NCBI GenBank assembly: GCA_023807065.1
Contig: JAJJLU010003867.1
Coordinates: 1 to 26,434, forward strand
Length of the DNA stretch: 26,434 nucleotides
DNA from: Isotricha intestinalis
Taxonomy: Eukaryota; Ciliophora; Litostomatea; Vestibuliferida; Isotrichidae
Direction: 5' to 3'
The notes beneath the pieces were generated by a model. It saw only the letters and a program-made list of their open reading frames with translations, ran no database searches and had not been told where the DNA came from. This document shows, piece after piece, positions 10,521-18,941 of this stretch (the first letter of the stretch is position 1; every line of letters starts with the position of its first letter). The position numbers were made by a program, and so were the translations under genes.

Positions 10521-11825
10521 TTAGCAAGCAACACCAAAATATTTTCCAGAAACTCCTTTATACCTTTTAACTGTAGTTAAATTAAAATTATTTTTTAAAA
10601 ATTTAGGTGTTCTTTTACCTTTTAAAACTTTAAAATATTGATATTCAATATCTTTTCTTTCTTTTCTAACATTATCAATATTATCTAAACCTAAGTCTTC
10701 ATCTCCTTCTTTTATAACATTAATTTTATTCTTAGATTGTCTTAAAAGTTTTTTTAAATTTACTTCATGTAATAAATTAGGTTCTACTAATTTAGGATGA
10801 TGTGATTCAGGTTCTTCAGGAAGAGTATTTAATTTAACTAATTCTTTAGAATCTTGAAAAAAAGGATTTCTTGTTAAATCAATTGGTTTTTCAACATATT
10901 CATGTTGATTATCAATATCTATTAAATCATCTGTGTTTAAAAGTAATATTTGTTTAGATAAAGTTTTTGCTCTAATTTCTGCGTTTTTTAAATTCATTTC
11001 ATTTAATTTTTTTTTTTCATTTCTATACATTGTTTCTGATGATGTTAAATAAGCTGTTAATAAATTTTTATTATTCCTTGTTTTAAAAGAATAATCTATT
11101 GTTTTATAATTTTTACTTAAATTATCATCTATTTTATCATAATTTTCACCTTCAAAACTTTCACTTTCTTCATTTTCATTTAATTTTTCATTTTCTTTTT
11201 CATATTCTTCATTGTTAATTTCTGAATTATTTAATTCATTATTTTCTTCATTATTTATTATTACATCTGTATCAAATAATTCTTTATTCTTTCTCTTTTC
11301 AAATTTTGCAATATTTAAAGCTGTTTGTCTTTCTATTTTCATTTGTCTTTGAGTATAAAATTCATCATTTAATATCTGATTTTTTCTTGCTGTTCTTATA
11401 TAATCATAATTATTTTCATTATCTTTAAAATCTCTAATTAAATAGTCATTTAAAGCTCTATGCTTTTTTATAGACGGAAAAAAAGTTTTTTGCATTTTTG
11501 ATGCTGTTATATTTTCAAATGATTTAATTGGAATAAGTTTTGAAGGTTTTTTTTCTTTATTTACATGAAATATGCTTCCTTTTCTAGATATAAGCTTTCC
11601 ATTTTTTATTATTTTTTTATTTATTTTTCTCTCTGATAATTTATCAAGTGCAGTAAATATTATATTTCTTATATTTTTGTTTTCATTTCTTGATTTTATA
11701 TTTACTTTCTTTTTAGTTATATCTGGTAATGTTTTAATTGATATTAAATGAAGATTATTTAATATAGGAGGAGGAGATAATGAAGATTTAAATTTATTTC
11801 TTATCATATTTTCTAATATTGACAT
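10521..11825 (-). CDS. Unknown charged protein with acidic centre, about 434 aa
   Basis: I do not recognise a family. The N-terminal third is basic and Lys-rich, and the middle (about residues 207-251 counted from the longest start) is strongly acidic with Asn/Glu runs. The C-terminal part is again basic and ends in a less biased stretch, VKRYKGVSGKYFGVAC, which looks constrained. There are no membrane segments and no signal peptide. An in-frame ATG lies 51 bases further upstream (to 11876), but the 17 extra codons are A/T-only in style. The ATG at 11823-11825 has the A-rich leader (taattaaa) seen at other starts here, so I prefer it. It is a single exon, TAA stop, divergent from the coiled-coil gene and possibly sharing its promoter region. 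Confidence 0.72.
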   Translation of the reverse strand: MSILENMIRNKFKSSLSPPPILNNLHLISIKTLPDITKKKVNIKSRNENKNIRNIIFTALDKLSERKINKKIIKNGKLISRKGSIFHVNKEKKPSKLIPIKSFENITASKMQKTFFPSIKKHRALNDYLIRDFKDNENNYDYIRTARKNQILNDEFYTQRQMKIERQTALNIAKFEKRKNKELFDTDVIINNEENNELNNSEINNEEYEKENEKLNENEESESFEGENYDKIDDNLSKNYKTIDYSFKTRNNKNLLTAYLTSSETMYRNEKKKLNEMNLKNAEIRAKTLSKQILLLNTDDLIDIDNQHEYVEKPIDLTRNPFFQDSKELVKLNTLPEEPESHHPKLVEPNLLHEVNLKKLLRQSKNKINVIKEGDEDLGLDNIDNVRKERKDIEYQYFKVLKGKRTPKFLKNNFNLTTVKRYKGVSGKYFGVAC

Positions 11826-11876
11826 TTTAATTATTTTATCAATTTTTTTTGAATAAAAAATATAATATAAATTCAA

Positions 11877-12062
11877 TTATCATTATTATAATTCTAAACA
11901 CATATAAATAAAATAACTTTTATACATTGTTTTCTATATCTAAAATAAACTAAATAAATTAATTTCTTATTATTATTTAATATCTGAAAATACTGAATTA
12001 TAATAAATTATTTAGATTAAAGTTTAAATTATTATTAATAAATAAAAATATTTATAAAAAAA
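11877..12062. promoter_or_regulatory. Divergent intergenic region
   Basis: This is the only DNA between the minus-strand unknown gene (longest start 11876, preferred start 11825) and the plus-strand coiled-coil gene. It therefore must hold the 5' flanks of both, about 240 bases if the preferred start is used. It is A+T-rich throughout and I could not identify a specific promoter motif. Assignment rests on geometry alone. Confidence 0.4.
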
Positions 12063-13991
12063 ATGAATATTTTACCAAAAGGAATAAATAATATTAATGA
12101 TTTTCAAGTTACAAATGTAATAACCAATAAAAATACAACCCAATCATCGTATAATGACTTAAAAGATTATAATGAATTTACTGATATTCCTATTTCAGAA
12201 AAAGCAAAAGTTGCAATAAAGAAAAATAAAACAAAACCTCAAAATTTAAATAAATCAATTAATGAATTAAAAACAAAAACAATATTAAAAGAGTTTAAAA
12301 AATTATTAAAAGAAACAGAAGAAGCAACAAATTCAATAAATAAAAGAAATCAAACATTAAATGAGGAAATAGATGATTTCTCAACTAATTCAAATTATAT
12401 GAATAATAAAACTTTTATGTCTAATTTAAGTTTAAATGATATTAAACAAACTGAAGATATTGCTTCTTTTGTTGCAGAAGACGAAGTAACTCGTTTAAAA
12501 ATTTCAAATGAAGTTTTAATTAAATCTAATCTAGATTTAAAAAACAAAAATAAAATTTTACAAAATGAAATTAATCAATATAAAAATAGTGCAATATATA
12601 AAAGTCCTTATTCACAATTTGATAATAATTTAAATGAATTTATTCAAGATTTAAAAAATTCTTTAGACAATGCTCAAATATCAAATAATGAATTACAAGA
12701 AATAATAAAAAAAGTACAAGAATCAAATGAAAAATTAACAAATTCAAATAATGATTTAATTCATAGTTATGAAATTACAAAAGAAGAATTTGAAAGAGCT
12801 ACAAAAGAAAATTCTGAATTAAAAGCAAGAAATGATATAAAAGAAGAGAAAAATAAAGAATTAAATAATAAAATTAATGAAATGGAAAATATTATAAATG
12901 ATTTACAAAATGATTTATTAACAAAAGAAAAACAAATTAAATTATTACAAACTATGGATAATTCAAGTAAATTAACTCAAAAAGATAATGAAGAAATTAT
13001 TAATAATTTAAAAGATACTATAGAAAATTTACAAAAAAATTCTCAGAAATATGATTTAAAAATAAATGAATTAAATCAAAATATAGAAAATTTAGAAGAT
13101 AATATTAAAACAAAAATAAATGAAATTAATGCTTTAAAAGTTGATATAAAAAATAAAGAAGATGAATTAAAAGAAATAAATATAAAAATTCCTGAATATG
13201 AAAAAATAATTAATGATCATAAAAGTGAAATTCTTAAAGGAAAAAACGATATTCAAATAGAAATTTTTGAAAAAGAAAAATTAAAAGCTGAGATTGAATC
13301 ACTTAATTTATATTTAAAAGATAGGGAAAAAACAATTAAAAGTTTAAAATCAAGTATAGCTTTTTTATCAAAGACTTTTGATAATGATTTAAAATCAAAA
13401 TCATCATCGAATATTCTTAATAATAATAATTCTGAAAATAATATAATAAAAGAAAACTCCAATGAAGTATATGAAAATATTATTGAAAACTTACAAAACC
13501 AAATAAAGAAATTAAAAGAAAAAAATTTAGAATTAGAAGAAGAAAAAAATAAAAGTCAATTAAATTTAAATGAATATGTTGAACAATTTGAACAAATAAA
13601 ATATGATTATCAATTACTTTTTCAGAAATATAAAGAACAAAATTCAATGATTGATAATTTAAAAAATGAATTTATGAATAAAAGAAAAGATAAAGAATTA
13701 TTAGAGTTAATCCATCAAAATCAAGAAATTACTCAAAAATTACAAAAAATGCAAGAAGCAAATGAATTAAAAAATAAAGAATTAGAAATGCTAAAAAATA
13801 ATTATGAAAGAGTTAATCAACAATTTAAACCTCGTAATTATAATGATATAGATGAATATCAAAATTATAATAAGGAGCAATATCAAAATAATGATTTAAT
13901 GAAACATAAAAATAATAAAAATATACAATATCAAAAAAATTATAATTATAATTATAAAAACAATGAAAGTGAAAATAATTTTGAAAATTAA
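12063..13991 (+). CDS. Long coiled-coil protein, 642 aa
   Basis: Residues about 140-600 are an almost continuous heptad-rich coiled coil (Glu/Lys/Leu/Ile/Asn/Gln), with stretches such as NDLQNDLLTKEKQIKLLQ. The N-terminal 140 residues are Asn/Thr/Lys-rich and less regular. The last 45 residues are Tyr/Asn/Gln-rich and low in complexity, for example QYQKNYNYNYKNN. There is no motor, membrane or catalytic motif. Such proteins are usually cytoskeletal, centrosomal/basal-body or Golgi tethers; database matches would be dominated by generic coiled-coil similarity, so no specific role is assigned. It is a single exon with TAA stop. A TGA follows in the same frame after three more codons. The start is an ATG directly after a run of A residues. 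Confidence 0.8.
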   Translation: MNILPKGINNINDFQVTNVITNKNTTQSSYNDLKDYNEFTDIPISEKAKVAIKKNKTKPQNLNKSINELKTKTILKEFKKLLKETEEATNSINKRNQTLNEEIDDFSTNSNYMNNKTFMSNLSLNDIKQTEDIASFVAEDEVTRLKISNEVLIKSNLDLKNKNKILQNEINQYKNSAIYKSPYSQFDNNLNEFIQDLKNSLDNAQISNNELQEIIKKVQESNEKLTNSNNDLIHSYEITKEEFERATKENSELKARNDIKEEKNKELNNKINEMENIINDLQNDLLTKEKQIKLLQTMDNSSKLTQKDNEEIINNLKDTIENLQKNSQKYDLKINELNQNIENLEDNIKTKINEINALKVDIKNKEDELKEINIKIPEYEKIINDHKSEILKGKNDIQIEIFEKEKLKAEIESLNLYLKDREKTIKSLKSSIAFLSKTFDNDLKSKSSSNILNNNNSENNIIKENSNEVYENIIENLQNQIKKLKEKNLELEEEKNKSQLNLNEYVEQFEQIKYDYQLLFQKYKEQNSMIDNLKNEFMNKRKDKELLELIHQNQEITQKLQKMQEANELKNKELEMLKNNYERVNQQFKPRNYNDIDEYQNYNKEQYQNNDLMKHKNNKNIQYQKNYNYNYKNNESENNFEN

Positions 13992-14766
13992 AGTATGATA
14001 TGACAAAATAAACCTTTTAATAAAAAATTAAAATTTAAATTTATTTTTTTTAATATTTAAAATATGGATTTAATTTTTTTAATTATATAGATTTAATCAA
14101 TTTATTGTTATTATTATTAAAACTTTTTCTTTTTTATGTAATTATTTTATAATCTGGGATAATAAAGGACAATACATTTTTTAAATAAAAATTTGAAGAT
14201 TCTTCTTTTCTTTTCTGTGGAAAAAACGATCATATAATAAGGAAATTTGACCAAATTTATCTTAGAGTAAAAATATATATAATTTTTATATTTCTTATAA
14301 ATATTCTCTTAGAAGTTATTAAATTTATCTAATTCCATAATAATTATTAATTAATAAAGTCATACAAAAAAAATTGTCAGATTTTATTATATTATATATT
14401 TTAATATTTGGTATAACGATATTGAAAATATTATTTCATTTTTACAACATTGTTAAAAAATACAAAAAAAATTTCAGACAGAAAAATTATACTATTTGAG
14501 AAATAAATTAAAATAGAAAAAAGAAAAAAAATTCTTTTACTTTTTATTTGTCTTTAATTATCTTGAATTATTATAATTTCTCTTCCCAAAAAAAAAGAGT
14601 AAAAGAATGAATTTATGAATATTATAAAAATTTAATTTTTATCTAAAATTTTTATTATATAGTTTAAATAAAATAATTTTTAATTATATAAATAAAAAGT
14701 AAAAAATAAGTTATTCAAGTTACAATATAATAAATTAATATAATCAATATAAAACAATTTCTTTAA
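13992..14766. other. Noncoding region between convergent genes
   Basis: This stretch lies between two gene 3' ends, so it needs no promoter, yet it is long compared with the 70-80 base convergent gaps elsewhere in the window. It has dense stops in all frames. It contains patches with somewhat more G and C (about 14150-14280) that I could not assign to a protein or tRNA. The inverted repeat at 14531-14608 lies inside it. An unrecognised noncoding RNA or gene relic is possible but not shown. Confidence 0.5.
14531..14608. repeat. Imperfect inverted repeat in intergenic DNA
   Basis: The left arm attcttttact (14531-14541) is perfectly complementary to the right arm agtaaaagaat (14598-14608). Pairing can extend inward a few bases with a G-T pair and A-T pairs before mismatches. 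The loop would be roughly 50 bases. In DNA this rich in A and T, chance inverted repeats are common, so function is uncertain; the C and G in each arm make it slightly better than background. Confidence 0.4.
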
Positions 14767-17748
14767 TTAAATTGATTCAGTAGAATTATCTTTCTTTTCT
14801 TCATTATCATCATTTTTCTTTGTATTACTGTTTTTCTTCTTATTCATTAAATTTCCTAAAGGAGAAGGATTTGGAGAATATAAATTTTTAGGTACTCCAT
14901 TATATACTAAATCATTACTATTTTGTAAAATATTTGTATTTGCATTAGTATTATTATCATTATATTTTTTATTTTTATTCTTAAGAGCATACATTGGATT
15001 TGAATTAGAATTTGAAATTGAATAGTTTGATAAGTTCATATCATTTTTATCATTTTCATTTGTTTTATCAAGATCTAATATATTATTATTATTATTATTA
15101 TTATCATTATTATTGTTGTTATTATTGTTATTATTATTATTATTATTTAAATTTTTTAAATTTTCTAAAGAATAAACTTTATTAGGATCATTCAAATTTT
15201 GAGTTAATAATAACATATTTTCAGAACCTGCAGTATTTAATTTTCTCGTTATATAATTTTCTTGTGTAGGTAATCTATTTAATTCAGGTTTTTCTTTTTT
15301 TTTCTTTATTTCATTTATTTGTTGTTTTACTTTTTTATTTTTCTCATAAATGTCTTCATCTTCTTCCTCTTCATTTTTATTATTTTTGTCATAATTACTA
15401 TCTTCGGCAGAAGATTCATCCTCTTCTTCTTTCATTTTAAAATCTTTATTAAAAATAAACATTAATCTAATTCCAAAATATTGAGAAATATATAATAATA
15501 TTCCACAAATAGTTAAAAATATAATTTCAATTACAATTTCTTTTTCAAATTGATTTTTTGATAAATCATAAAAATCAATTATATCATATCTTAAAAGATC
15601 ACATTCAAACATATCAAAAATAGATGCTGACATAAGTGTTAAGCCATTATTTTCAATAAATCCAGATAATAATTTATCCAAAATAGTATAATCAACTTGA
15701 TATTCAATTTTTATATCATTTACTAGTTCTTTAAAAGTATTATATAAATAATTATTTCCTTCAATCATTCCATTAATTACATTTTTATTATTATCATAAT
15801 AATTTTTAATGGGTGTAAAATAAAATTGAATAAATTGATCAACATTTTCATTATTATATGTTTTACAAGAAGACTCATATTTATAAGAGATTTGAGTAAA
15901 AGTCCATTCATTAATTACTAAACAATATGATTTACCAAAAGAATAACTTTCTTCTGGGTCTAAATGAGTATAATCGGAAGGACAATTATTTATATTAGAA
16001 ACCCATCTATCATTTGTTTGTGTTACACATTTAATTTGTTTTGAACCTTCAAAAGATGTATCAGAATATTGATTCAATAGATTTAATGTATGTGACACAT
16101 CATTTTCTCCATGTTTTAAAAATGATGTGGTTAATGATATATCATTTATATATGATGTTAATATCTCATTGTTTCTTTTTAAGACTTCTATATTTTCTAA
16201 TTCAGTTTCTAAATTGGAATAATAATAATAAAACTTTATATAATCTGAATATAAGGTGTTTAAATATTTTAAGTATGTTGTTTCAAAATTAAAGTGATAT
16301 GCTATATTAGAATCAATTGATTTTTCTGAATTTAAACAATTATAAAAATATGTAGAAGCCTGTGGTATCTTTTTAATTGTTTTTAAAAAAATATTATTTT
16401 TATCAGTTGAATTACCCATATATTCTTCTGAAAGAATATAATTTAAAGAGGAAACTATTCCACGATTAATTGTGAAGAAGAAAAAAACAAAACCACATAA
16501 AACAAAAATAATAGCTGTTGAAATAAATAAAAAATGCCAAAATACTATAAAAGTCTTTCTAATATAATACATACATGAAGATGAACTTTCACTACAAACA
16601 AAAATAGAACCAAAAAAAAACAATATTAAAGTTTCAAAAACAACTAATCCACAACCAACAAAAATTGACAAACCTACAATTTGATTAATATTATTTTTAA
16701 TATTTTTATAATTTGTATTTACAATATTATCAAAACTAACATATAATTCGTAATAATCTTTAATTTTACTATTTATGGAATTTATATCATATTTAATATC
16801 TTCTCTATAATTATAAATATTAATTAAATCATTATAAACCTTAGTTAAATATTCTACACATATATGAGTATTTTCAGTATAATCTTTATAAAGTTTTCCT
16901 AACATTGTAATTGAATCAGTATAAGGAGTATATAAACTTTGATATAAAGTAAATATATTATTGCTATAATTTGGATTTGGTGTTTGAATTAAAGAAACTT
17001 TATATGTATCTGATAATTCTTCTATTTTATTCATTATTACTGAATCTAAAGAAATAATATCTGAATATTTAGGAAATAATGAACTCATTGAACTAAAAAG
17101 TGAAACTACTCCATTTGAAGTATTAGTTAATATTTGAATCATTGGCTCATAACCAGGAAAATAAGGATATTTATCTTTTTCTGAAGTTCCATTAAGTGAA
17201 TGATTTGTAAATTGATATAAAGAACATAAAGATGTATTTGTTGTTTTTTTTATTTTAAGTACATTTAATACAGCAAAAACACATAATGTTAAAGAAATTA
17301 AAATCATTAAAATAAAAAATATATAACCACAATATTTACATTCAGATTGTTTTCTTAATCTATCATACTCATTATATTTTTTTAAAACACAACAATTTTT
17401 GGACCAAACACATAAAAAAATAAAATAAGTTATTATAGTGATAATTGCCAATGAAAACATTATTATTGTTGGAATAATATATTTTATTATTTTCATTATA
17501 TTTTGAATATAAGATGTTCCTTGAGTCATTAAAGGAATAAAATAATCTTTTGATGATACATTTAAATTAATTTGCTCTTTAAAAAATTGTTTTAAAGTAG
17601 AATAACTAGTTTTTCTTTCATATGATGAATAATCACCTTCTTCACATACTTTATTAATTTCTTTTTCTATAGCTAAAGTATGTACTATTGGAAATAAAGA
17701 AAATATATAAATGAAGATAACACCATTTTTAGTATAATTCTTTAGCAT
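14767..17748 (-). CDS. Prominin-like five-pass membrane protein, 993 aa
   Basis: The hydrophobic profile matches the prominin plan. There is a signal peptide (about residues 8-26), a short outer segment, TM1 (about 92-113), a Cys-containing cytosolic loop (SKNCC...CKYCG, 116-141) and TM2 (about 142-165). A large outer loop (about 166-356) is followed by TM3 (about 357-384), TM4 (about 399-427), a second large outer loop (about 428-737) and TM5 (about 738-760), then a cytosolic tail. Both large loops contain several Asn-X-Ser/Thr sequons and paired Cys residues. Prominins bind cholesterol and mark membrane protrusions such as microvilli and cilia; whether this protein does so is inference. The tail is acidic (about 774-800) and then Asn-rich, with 21 Asn broken by one Asp (868-889). 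I base the call on topology and length, not on residue-level alignment, so an unrelated five-pass protein is the main alternative. Single exon, TAA stop. Confidence 0.65.
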   Translation of the reverse strand: MLKNYTKNGVIFIYIFSLFPIVHTLAIEKEINKVCEEGDYSSYERKTSYSTLKQFFKEQINLNVSSKDYFIPLMTQGTSYIQNIMKIIKYIIPTIIMFSLAIITIITYFIFLCVWSKNCCVLKKYNEYDRLRKQSECKYCGYIFFILMILISLTLCVFAVLNVLKIKKTTNTSLCSLYQFTNHSLNGTSEKDKYPYFPGYEPMIQILTNTSNGVVSLFSSMSSLFPKYSDIISLDSVIMNKIEELSDTYKVSLIQTPNPNYSNNIFTLYQSLYTPYTDSITMLGKLYKDYTENTHICVEYLTKVYNDLINIYNYREDIKYDINSINSKIKDYYELYVSFDNIVNTNYKNIKNNINQIVGLSIFVGCGLVVFETLILFFFGSIFVCSESSSSCMYYIRKTFIVFWHFLFISTAIIFVLCGFVFFFFTINRGIVSSLNYILSEEYMGNSTDKNNIFLKTIKKIPQASTYFYNCLNSEKSIDSNIAYHFNFETTYLKYLNTLYSDYIKFYYYYSNLETELENIEVLKRNNEILTSYINDISLTTSFLKHGENDVSHTLNLLNQYSDTSFEGSKQIKCVTQTNDRWVSNINNCPSDYTHLDPEESYSFGKSYCLVINEWTFTQISYKYESSCKTYNNENVDQFIQFYFTPIKNYYDNNKNVINGMIEGNNYLYNTFKELVNDIKIEYQVDYTILDKLLSGFIENNGLTLMSASIFDMFECDLLRYDIIDFYDLSKNQFEKEIVIEIIFLTICGILLYISQYFGIRLMFIFNKDFKMKEEEDESSAEDSNYDKNNKNEEEEDEDIYEKNKKVKQQINEIKKKKEKPELNRLPTQENYITRKLNTAGSENMLLLTQNLNDPNKVYSLENLKNLNNNNNNNNNNNNNNDNNNNNNNILDLDKTNENDKNDMNLSNYSISNSNSNPMYALKNKNKKYNDNNTNANTNILQNSNDLVYNGVPKNLYSPNPSPLGNLMNKKKNSNTKKNDDNEEKKDNSTESI
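15082..15147 (-). repeat. Trinucleotide microsatellite encoding poly-Asn
   Basis: A run of att/gtt triplets on the plus strand encodes 14 Asn, one Asp and 7 Asn (residues 868-889) in the cytosolic tail of the prominin-like protein. The triplets are mostly AAT with a few AAC in the coding sense, so it is a slightly degenerate microsatellite likely to vary in length between strains. Confidence 0.9.
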
Positions 17749-17958
17749 TATATTTATTTTTTAATGTAAAAACAAATAAATAAAAACTCTTATGAAATTA
17801 AATGAATTTATTGATGATATTTTATTTTTTTTATTTAATTATAATCTCCAATTCTTAAATTTAAAAAAAAATAATTAAAAAATTGAAAAAATTATTTAAT
17901 AAAAAGACAATGATATTTTTTTCTTTTATTAAACAGTTTAATATAAAATAAATTATAT

Positions 17959-18528
17959 TTATTCACCACCTTCTTTAATATCATTTTTTCTATTAATAAT
18001 AACTTCCCTCATTCTTTTAACATCTTTACTTCCTTTATATTCAGAATCTTTCATTGCAATATTTTCGGCTACATTTTCCCAAGAATTTAATTTTCCTTCT
18101 TTTAATAATTTTTTATTTTCTAAATTTTCTTGTTCTTTTTTTAAATTTTCATTTTTTCTTTTTTCAATTTCTTCTTGTCTTTTATTTTGAAAATCATTTA
18201 AATATTCAATTGCTTTTTGTCTTAATTCTTCTTTTTTTTTTAATTCATATTGAATTTTTTCTTCTATTTTTTTTCTTCTTTCAATTTGTTCTTTTTCTCT
18301 TTCTTCTATTCTTTTTTGTTCTTCTTCATCTAAAACATTTGTATTCATCATCATATTCATCATATTCATATTATTACTTTCAGGATTAATATTTTGATTA
18401 AAATCTATATTATCTTCTTGTTCTTTCATTGGAATAAAATTTTCCATATTTGTATTTTCTGAAGGGAATTGAGGTTGAGAATCTTGGTTATTATTTTCTT
18501 CTGTGTTTTGAAATTCAAAATCATCCAT
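17959..18528 (-). CDS. Clathrin light chain
   Basis: A 189-residue protein with clathrin light chain organisation. The N-terminus (MDDFEFQ...) is acidic, Asn/Gln/Met-rich and disordered. A long charged helix (about residues 67-145) includes KKKEELRQKAIEYLNDFQNKRQEEIEKRKNEN, which resembles the family's ELREKAKKELEDWYxQRxEQIEKxKxxN region that binds the heavy chain. The C-terminus has the conserved SWENVAENI...KGSKDVKRMREVIINRK, corresponding to the family's W-ERVA...K-TKDVxRMRxxLIxLK. It would coat endocytic and Golgi vesicles together with clathrin heavy chain, regulating triskelion assembly. Length is within the family's usual range. Single exon, TAA stop, ATG preceded by five A residues. 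It lies about 210 bases upstream of the prominin-like gene on the same strand. Confidence 0.87.
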   Translation of the reverse strand: MDDFEFQNTEENNNQDSQPQFPSENTNMENFIPMKEQEDNIDFNQNINPESNNMNMMNMMMNTNVLDEEEQKRIEEREKEQIERRKKIEEKIQYELKKKEELRQKAIEYLNDFQNKRQEEIEKRKNENLKKEQENLENKKLLKEGKLNSWENVAENIAMKDSEYKGSKDVKRMREVIINRKNDIKEGGE

Positions 18529-18602
18529 TTTTTAATATATAAAATATTTATTTTCTTTTTTTTTTTGATTAAACACTTTAATTATATGTTGGGTGTTTTT
18601 GA

Positions 18603-18842
18603 GATTTGTTTTATTTAGGAAATCCTAAAGAAGTTAAAAATTATCCTATTAGATTGTTTAATGATTTTAATAACGAATTTTTTTTTTGGGAATTTATTGA
18701 AAAATATTTTTTATGTATATAATTTAGAAAAGAAAGTTTTTGTAAGACCTAAAAATCAGGAATATAAAACTATTTTGTTTTTTTAAAATTGTTGGAAGAA
18801 AATATTAAAATAATAAAATTATGGAAGTTTGGCTATTAGATT
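18603..18842 (+). pseudogene. Possible degraded coding remnant
   Basis: One frame here looks more like protein than the surrounding DNA. It follows a TGA and opens with 39 codons reading DLFYLGNPKEVKNYPIRLFN and onward through FWEFIEKYF. It then continues past in-frame TAA codons (the first at 18720-18722) into NYFVFLKLLEENIKIIKLWKFGY before a TAG. There is no TGA and no frameshift inside. It has Trp, Gly, Pro and Cys codons that are rare in the intergenic DNA. I recognise no family. It is in the same frame as the downstream LRR reading frame, so it could be part of an older, longer gene, an unrelated relic, or chance. Confidence 0.3.
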
Positions 18843-18941
18843 TAATCTCCAATCCCCATAATTAAAAAAAATTTTTATTTTAAAATAATTTATGTCTATT
18901 TAAACCTAATAATAAAAAAATATATAAAAAAAATAAAATAA

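Noticed and set aside
13253..13462. Minus-strand 69-codon open frame
   Set aside because: It is antisense to the coiled coil and its Phe/Leu/Ser content is what that produces.
16041..16292. Plus-strand 83-codon open frame
   Set aside because: It is antisense within the second outer loop of the prominin-like protein.
18054..18389. Plus-strand open frame rich in Phe and Leu
   Set aside because: It is the antisense shadow of the charged helix of clathrin light chain.
18838..18870. Possible repeat sharing aatctccaat with 17848-17857 and a similar aatcccc element near 21070
   Set aside because: The shared core is about ten bases with poor flanks, within chance expectation for this composition.
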